Source of the DNA: Kappaphycus alvarezii
Lineage: Eukaryota; Rhodophyta; Florideophyceae; Gigartinales; Solieriaceae
Assembly: GCA_002205965.3 (NCBI GenBank)
Contig: NADL03000603.1
Span: 62,001-126,000 of the forward strand
DNA length: 64,000 nt
Direction of reading: 5' to 3'
Shown here: positions 58,018 through 64,000 of the stretch, piece by piece
How positions within the stretch are numbered: the first letter of the stretch is position 1
How the letters are laid out: each line of letters opens with the position of its first letter
Program-made: the position numbers and the translations under genes
The notes under the pieces: model-generated
Told to the model about the DNA's origin: nothing
Databases searched by the model: none
The model's input: only the letters and a program-made list of their open reading frames with translations

Positions 58018-59921
58018 ATGTCACAGTGCGTCCTGTTCTTGGCATATTGCCTGTGTGGGGTCAATCCCCTTTTTATCTGCGAGCCTCGCTCAGTCGTGCG
58101 TGGGTGCGCAACCCATCTCATCACTTGGTCGGGCGACCATGGGCGACCAAAATGCCAACGGGGCATGGGTTGGTGGGTATTCATTCAGGCTCCCGCCCAG
58201 CCTCTGAATTACCCGTCCGCTGTGGACTTCATTGGGAAGAATCCCTGCGACCACATCGCCATGTTCGCGCGGGGACCGTGGATGGACGTCACCCAAATTG
58301 GCAATACTGCCTTGCTTGATCGTTATATTCAGAATGGCTTCTTCCCGAGGGAGATCCCTGAGGCCATGAAGCGCGAAGTCTGGCGCTATTATGGGGCTGT
58401 CCCAAACATTACATACGGCGTTTCGCCAGGGAGTCGAACTTCAACGCTTTTGCGGCGTTTACACGCCTCGTGTACAAGCGACTTCGCCGCACGAACAGCT
58501 ATAGGTTTGTTCCTATCGAGGTCGACGTTGACCAGCTATATTACCGCGAGGATCACGAGATCTCCTATGTCGACCGTTTGGTCAATGGGACCTCGGACGC
58601 GCCTTGGGCGGACTGCCCACTCGATGTTGGCAATGAATGCCTCATTTTAGGCACTTGCCTATCGGCGTACTATCAAGTCACACGTCGTACTGGCAATCAG
58701 TTTCGCCATCGTGTGCTCACTTGGGAGCGTGACGCCCGCAAGCGGACTGGCTTCCTCGTACCCTACCAAAACATTGAGGTAGACCGCATTCGGCCGGAAT
58801 ACCTCGCCCGCCTCTACGTCACTCTGCACGAGGCGTGGCCGCAGTTCGAGGTATGCGATGGCTTTTTGGTGGAGTTACCTCCCATATTGAGTTACCATAC
58901 TCAGCAGTTCGTGTCCAAACCTGACACCCGTTGGTGGCGTGTCCTCTTCACGGAATGGGTGGCGTTTGTCGCCGCGGCTTGGCTATGGGAGTTGTACGAC
59001 ATGTGGTACCTCCCGCCAGCGATTTTGGAGAGATTCTCCTGTCTGAGCTTGGACACTGTGCTCGGAGGTCCGCCCCATGTTGCTGACTTCGAAGTCATGT
59101 TGAGCGAATATGCTCGCATTTATTGGGATGATCCTACGATGGTGCCGATGGCAAACCACAAGCGAAAGCCGAGCCAGACTGGCTTTTGTCGCGACCGTTG
59201 CCATGCACAGTGCGGGGATTTCGTGTGGTTCAATCCCCGCACGCGCACGCTCACATTGGCTGAGGTGGCACTAGTCGAACGTCGCGAGGATCGCCATTTG
59301 AGCGTAACTGCTCCGAGTGGGTATGTGTACGTCCCAAGTTCGCAGGGTAGTCCTTCTCCTTCGCCGCTGCGCTTGGGAAATGATCCCCTGAACGGCATGA
59401 GCCTGCCGAGCCGCCGTCTCAGGTGGCTGCGATGGCGGATATAATGCCAATGGAGGGCGATGATGCCCAGGTAGAAGAGGGGAAGCTACACCCTAATGTC
59501 TCCGAGTTCCTGTTGGAGTGTGGGCTCCCTGCTGCTCAAGTTGAGCAGTCGCGTGAGGCCGTCGTGACCCTTGTCCGTGATCGTTTTGATCCGTTGGTCG
59601 TGGCGACCGATCCTGCAGAGGCTAATCATGCCAATAAGGTGCCGCTTTGGCCTCGTTGAGGGGTCCCTCTGGGCAAGTGAGTTGGACCCCCACGCCGTCT
59701 TGGAGAAATATATCTCCGACAACAGGGCGAAGGCTATTGCAGATTCCTTTGTTCCGGCGGGCGATGATGGCCCAAGCTTGCCACCGATTGGCACGGCAGC
59801 CGAACCCGTCCCGCGTGCGCCGCCGACTTCTCACAACGACCCTGTCGTTGTTGACACCATTGGTGACAAGCACCTTATCGAGGAGGAGCGCCTCGTCAGC
59901 GGAGATAAAAATCCCAAGTGA
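58018..59921 (+). other. Antisense gene-like region in element D
   Basis: Protein-like frames run on the plus strand through about 1.9 kb, opposite to the direction of element D. A TATA box lies 81 bases before the first ATG, and AATAAA lies about 93 bases after the last stop. The product is not recognised. It has Trp/Tyr-rich globular segments (AWLWELYDMWYLPP, FREIPEAMKREVW-like) and an acidic Pro-rich end. It may be an accessory antisense ORF, as known in some plant Gypsy elements, or a captured host gene. It is broken, with about three breaks. Confidence 0.5.
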
Positions 59922-60013
59922 GCGGTTGCATTGCTCGTTGCGTAGTATCATGACGAGTAGCGCCCGTTATTGTGTTGTGTCGTTGAATGTAGAATAGCGC
60001 CCTTTGTTTGATG

Positions 60014-60019
60014 AATAAA
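60014..60019 (+). terminator. Poly(A) signal of antisense unit
   Basis: AATAAA lies 93 bases after the end of the plus-strand frames. Confidence 0.4.
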
Positions 60020-60020
60020 C

Positions 60021-61086
60021 ATGCCTGCGGCTTCCTTGCCCTTTTGCTATTGGTAAACCGTACCCGTTCCTAGACACGCCTACCCCCCTTAACTTGGGTT
60101 AAGTACCCACTGTAGTATTAGTTGGCACATTGCTGACGAGTAGTCCGGTATGGGCGAGACTGTATTGCCCTGTTTTGGGGCCCTTTGTCCCTATGAACGC
60201 GTCGCGACGCGTCGCGTTAGCGTCCTCACCGCGGTCTCAATACTGGGAATGACTCCCATGTTGGTCGCTGTGACCAAACGGATAGCGGTATGCATCTATC
60301 CGCCGGCGGCGTTCAAGCCAAGTTCCTGAAACATGCTGATGAATCGGAGTAGGAAGCATTGGGATGCTTCCCTCGTCCACCTTTTGGTGTACCCATTATT
60401 GTTGGGCGTGGTGCCCGGGCTTTGTTTTGCTTGAGCGTAATGCTCACTTTGGTCTATCTCCATTGACCCTCTCCTGCCTTCGGCTGTAGCCTAACGGGCG
60501 GGGATCGTGTCTCCATCGTGGCTTCGTGTAGCCTTGCGTAATTGGCGTTATCGCAGGAGCAAACATGGGGGTTGAGATGTGTCCCCTGATCTGTTTGGGG
60601 ATCACGGCTCGAGTCCGGGTCGCGGCTACAGTATTGCCATGGATCTCCATTCTGGTCTGTCTGACCAATTTGGCATTAACTCGCCAATGCCCATGCGTGG
60701 TATCGGTACCGAGTTCCTGAATGGCATGATTGCCAGTATGGACGTGAAGGTCCCTATCCCGGGGAGGTCGGGGTGTGACCTTCCCAACGTACGTGGTGAA
60801 ATCATCAATGTTAGCTGTGGCACCCCGTAAGGGTGAGGTTTGAGCACATGTTCGTCTTATGTGGACTTGGTTGTCCAAGGTAGGGGGCCGTATCTCTTCT
60901 CATGGCGTGGGGACTCCCCACCGTTGGCAGCCTCGTGCCCGACTTAATGCGCGCTCCCACGCGCTTGGGATGCCCCCCCCTGCATTGAATCTCAAATCTT
61001 GATTGATATAATTACCATTGATGGGCACTGTAACCAGTCCCTGCTTGACTTGGTGATGGGTAAAGCACCCAGTTGTACGGGAAGCA
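60021..61086. other. Element D interior, no clear coding
   Basis: This lies between the antisense unit and the chromodomain frame. Short frames on both strands (for example 60444-60878 minus) have no recognised content. It includes a 16-base perfect palindrome at 60197-60212. Confidence 0.4.
60197..60212. repeat. CG-rich perfect palindrome
   Basis: ACGCGTCGCGACGCGT is its own reverse complement and overlaps a second palindrome CGCGACGCGTCGCG (60203-60216). Confidence 0.8.
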
Positions 61087-61836
61087 CTATCCCACTTGCG
61101 CGTCTTCGATGTTGGGCGGGAACGGGATCCGTTTCCATTTACAGTACCGAACCAACAGAGACCTGGGCAGCGTGCCCACAGATTGCCATGTATTCTGGCT
61201 TGCGGGGTAACCGTACCACTTCACGCAATAAAGTGGCTCCCCATCATCGGCAGTTCCATGCCCCACGATACGTTCTATTACGAACTCCTGAGCTGTGAGC
61301 TCATCGTCGTTTGGAGTGGTACTCCCTTTTGGACTACTGTCCTTGTTTATGCCGGGCTCTGTGCCCAGTTCCGTGTCTGTCTGTGTTGTTGCATTCACCT
61401 GAGCTTGTTGCTCATGTTGGTCCTTAGACTGCGTCCTTCGCGTTGAGGTTCGTCTCTGCCGGAACTTCGCGGCTACTGTAGAGCCAGGAGTTGCCCGTGG
61501 CGAACGACGGAGCATCGGGGTGTGAGGCTCCCCACTTGAGGACGGTGCGGGTTTGCTCACGTGCTTACCTTGGTTAACATTGACCACCTCACGTCGTATG
61601 ACATGAGCATCTCGCTCATTCTGATCCAAGTGATCACTATGCCTTGGACGACGTAACGCCGCCAGGCGCTTACTGCGTCGGTGTTCAAACCCGGGGAGGT
61701 CCCCAAGGTCATCGTTCTCTTCGTCAGATGACCCATCCGACGACTGGCTCGAGGTGTCATCCTCCTCTTGGGTTTGGGAACCCGGGACTGGGCAAAACGA
61801 CCCGCTATCAATGCCTAATTGACAAATGGAGGAGTC
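61087..61836 (-). other. Element D chromodomain frame (3' end of pol)
   Basis: An open frame of about 250 codons is cut on its upstream side by Gypsy E3. It has a Ser/Asp/Glu-rich linker (SSDEENDDLGDLPGF), basic patches (RRSKRLAALRR) and a C-terminal chromodomain: FVIERIVGH, LYCVKWYGY, NTWQSV, with the aromatic cage positions largely kept. In chromoviruses such a domain ends the integrase and reads histone marks. The low-complexity linker is long for that, so a separate chromodomain protein remains possible. Confidence 0.65.
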
Positions 61837-62557
61837 TGATGTGCGCAAATTCGCACACGAAAAAAAATCTAGATGAGGACCATGACTGTATACAGTATCG
61901 GAATTGGGAAGATATTTTTACAGTTTTTGAATTTGCAAGATATTTTTAATTTGGGTGAGTGTGGCAAATTCGTCGGTTGATTTTTTCATTTTAGGACACG
62001 CTGTCATAGTAGATGTCAGTACAGTTCCAGTTTGTGGGTGATACTACAAGTAGCTCTGAAAGGTCTATATAATGGCCACATCAATTCCCACCCCTGGCCG
62101 TTGGGTGGCTGGCATGGGTATGGCACCTAGATATTTACCTTGAGGAAATATCTCCTAATAGTCTCTCTGGTTCACACGATTACCGTGAATACATTTTATG
62201 GTTATTAGTATGTTTGTTTGAGACTTTTGGGGTAGCCAAAAGTCTATTTAAGCCGAGTAAACTGCTTCCTTTAATGGAGGTCAAGCAAGTTGGCAGACAA
62301 CTTCAAGCCAAGTCCCGAGTAGTAGGAAGTTGAGAGTCAACTTCAGACCCAAGAAAACTTTTTCTTACGCTAGTCGCAGAGCGTCGGTGGTAGACCCTGC
62401 CCCTTTTATACTTGCTTGTAGCTTCCTCAACTGTCTTCTATTACACTCCCTTTTGTTCGTTCAACAATACCACGGTAGCACTTTTGTCGCTCGCAACACC
62501 TCCTTCTCAGGGTAATTGGTTCTGAGGATCTCTTCCTCCGCCGATTTACCCCTATCA
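61837..62557 (+). repeat. E3 5' LTR
   Basis: 721 bases, TGATGTGC to CCCTATCA. Confidence 0.9.
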
Positions 62558-62559
62558 TT

Positions 62560-62579
62560 TGGTACTCTTGTGGAGGGGG
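62560..62579 (+). promoter_or_regulatory. E3 primer-binding site
   Basis: TGGTACTCTTGTGGAGGGGG, the same as in E1 and E2. Confidence 0.6.
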
Positions 62580-62645
62580 TTGCACCCTAGGTATTCGAGT
62601 TGAGCAGTAGTAAGGAACACTTCGGGGGATTTCTTTTCGGTAATC

Positions 62646-64000
62646 ATGGATCTCAACGCTGCTCGTATAACGTTCACAGGGGGCAAGACTGAAGACGTTG
62701 AGGAGTTTCTTTACACATATGTCAACGTTGTGATGCGAGAGAAGGGCGATGAAGAGAAGGCCGCAAGTATCTTCGCCTATCTTCATGGTGACGCAAAGCA
62801 CAAAGATAAGTCCAAGTTTATCGACGGGTGGTCTCTTAACGGGAATGGGCGTAACTTCGGTGAGGTATGTGAGTGGCTTGTGAAAGAGTATGATAAGGAG
62901 GTAGAACCAGATGAGATGATTCGTACCGCCATAGAGGCCCGGCTCGACTTCGACGATTTGTTAAGCTCATTGGTGTACTTGTGTGATCTTTATGAAAAGG
63001 ATGGGTTCAACGCCAAGCCAAGTACGGAATGCTTCGTAAGGCGGCTATGGGGGATAAGCGGCTCTCCGATTTCCTCCTCATCAAGGGCCCTCACACTTTT
63101 GATGAACTGAAGGGTACCATAGTATAATTTGTCAAAAATTCGGAGACGTTTCAGTCACTGAGTGAGGTACCGAGGGAAACCCGCACATCGATGTCTCTCG
63201 TACATCCTGAAAAGAATTATCAAAGGCCGGCTACTAGTGCAGCGGCATTAGAATCTGTCAGGAGCGATGTCAAAAACTTGGAAGAAAGGTTGGAAACCCG
63301 ATTCGATAATCGACTTGACATGATAACCTTGCAGTTGGAAAGCCTTACTCTTACCATTAAGAAAAACCAGTCTGGGGCCCCTAAAGCCTCAGAAGTCTGT
63401 TCTTACTGTCACAAGCCTGGACACTTTGCAAACAGGTGTCCTGATAATCCATATAGAAACACTCGTTGTGCAAAGTGCGGTCGATATGGGCATCATGAAA
63501 GTAACTGCTGGTCTAAAGACAACAGAAGAGCAAATTTATCGGAAGCAAGGAGTGAGTCAGGACCAGGGGTGAAAATCTTACAAAATAGAAGGGATCAAAG
63601 GTTGTCGGATGCCGGTAACGTATCCATCGCTGAAGAGATTAGTCAAGTCAATGTGACAAAAAGGGATGGGGAAGGGAACATTTTATCGAAGAAACCTAGG
63701 CTAGAGTATGGAATGCTGGAGCATATTCCAGCACCTGTACCTCCTCGAACCAAGAGGTCTGATCAAGTTGTTCCAGGAGTGGGAGTCACTCCGGCCAATA
63801 AGACGAAAAAGAGTAAGAAAGTTAAGAGTATCTCTAAGGACGTACTAGAGTATGTGAAGAGGTACAATTTGGTGGCTGAGCTTGCATCGGCCCCAACTGG
63901 GATAACGTTTGGTCAACTTTTGAGGGCGACGCAGAGGATGCGAGAAAAGAACTCAAAAAAATTATCAGGTCTAAATAAGTCCGCTAAGGGTAAGAAACTG
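62646..64000 (+). other. E3 gag region (cut by window end)
   Basis: It begins MDLNAARITFTGGK and carries the same capsid-like part, paired CCHC knuckles and Lys-rich linker as E1 and E2. The end is outside the window. Confidence 0.8.

Larger units (their letters stand above)
52628..61836 (-). mobile_element. LTR element D with chromodomain, interrupted
   Basis: This is a minus-strand LTR retrotransposon, probably Ty3/Gypsy chromovirus-like. Its 3' LTR (52628-57862) contains LINE A. A purine tract (GGGGGGGACG) sits directly inside the LTR. The interior includes a chromodomain frame (61836-61087) and, on the opposite strand, a gene-like unit (57931-60019). Gypsy E3 is inserted at 61837, and the RT and integrase core are not in the window. 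It is broken. It sits in Copia Cm at the same site as the X1 solo LTR, so it predates the unit duplication. Confidence 0.65.
45255..64000 (+). repeat. Tandem unit X, copy 3 (partial)
   Basis: This third direct copy is followed by landmark matching up to the D element LTR at 52628. Beyond that, the ancestral unit is hidden by element D, LINE A and Gypsy E3, and the window ends inside E3. The LINE B/LINE A insertion of copy 1 and the E1 insertion of copy 2 are absent, so this copy shows the empty target sites for both. Confidence 0.8.
61837..64000 (+). mobile_element. Gypsy element E3, 5' part
   Basis: This is a third member of the E family on the plus strand, inserted in element D after GAGTC (61832-61836). 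Its LTR is 61837-62557, with the same primer site from 62560 and a gag region from 62646 with two CCHC knuckles (about 63390-63510). The window ends before the protease. It appears broken in a few places. It is very similar to E1 and E2, so it is recent. Confidence 0.88.

Noticed and set aside
1-64000. DNA transposons, Polintons or CRISPR arrays
   Set aside because: No transposase motifs, terminal inverted repeats with duplications, protein-primed polymerase, capsid genes or spaced short repeats were seen. All long repeats fit the tandem unit or retroelements.

Overview
This is a eukaryotic nuclear window made almost entirely of nested retroelements. It shows two Ty3/Gypsy-type LTR families, two Ty1/Copia-type elements, and LINEs of two families that end in a restriction-like endonuclease. 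There is no bacterial gene organisation, rRNA gene or convincing tRNA gene. The lineage cannot be fixed from the sequence. A repeat-rich fungus (for example a chytrid) or an alga would both fit, and I have little confidence in either.

The main architecture is a direct, tandem-like repeat. The same ancestral unit (X) starts at 1, 21368 and 45255, always in the same orientation. Each unit carries a bZIP-like gene on the minus strand, old LINE fragments and, near the end of X1 and X2, a short acidic pseudogene. Different younger insertions decorate each copy. X1 has a solo LTR (786-1507), LINE B at 4608-8510 with LINE A nested in it, a solo LTR of family D (12046-12850) and a Copia element (13445-17876). 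X2 has Gypsy elements E1 (22429-29940, plus strand) and E2 (34628-42127, minus strand), and E2 sits where about 7.9 kb of the unit is missing. X3 has LTR element D (52628 to at least 61836), whose LTR contains a full-length LINE A (53365-57789) and whose interior is cut by Gypsy element E3 (61837 to the window end).

Target-site duplications seen directly give the relative order of events. Copia Cm and the D insertion predate the unit duplication, because X1 and X3 share them at the same site. E1, the solo E LTR, LINE B/LINE A in X1 and LINE A in X3 came later, because each is copy-specific.

The only host-type gene that looks intact is the bZIP-like ORF of X1 (2049-3233, minus). Its X2 and X3 copies are frameshifted. 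Differences between copies are dominated by single-base gains and losses, many in short homopolymers, so some apparent damage may be sequencing error. The most unusual signals are a gene-like unit with its own TATA box and AATAAA, antisense inside the chromodomain element D (57931-60019), and a two-ORF, endonuclease-tailed LINE whose ORFs overlap by ATGA.
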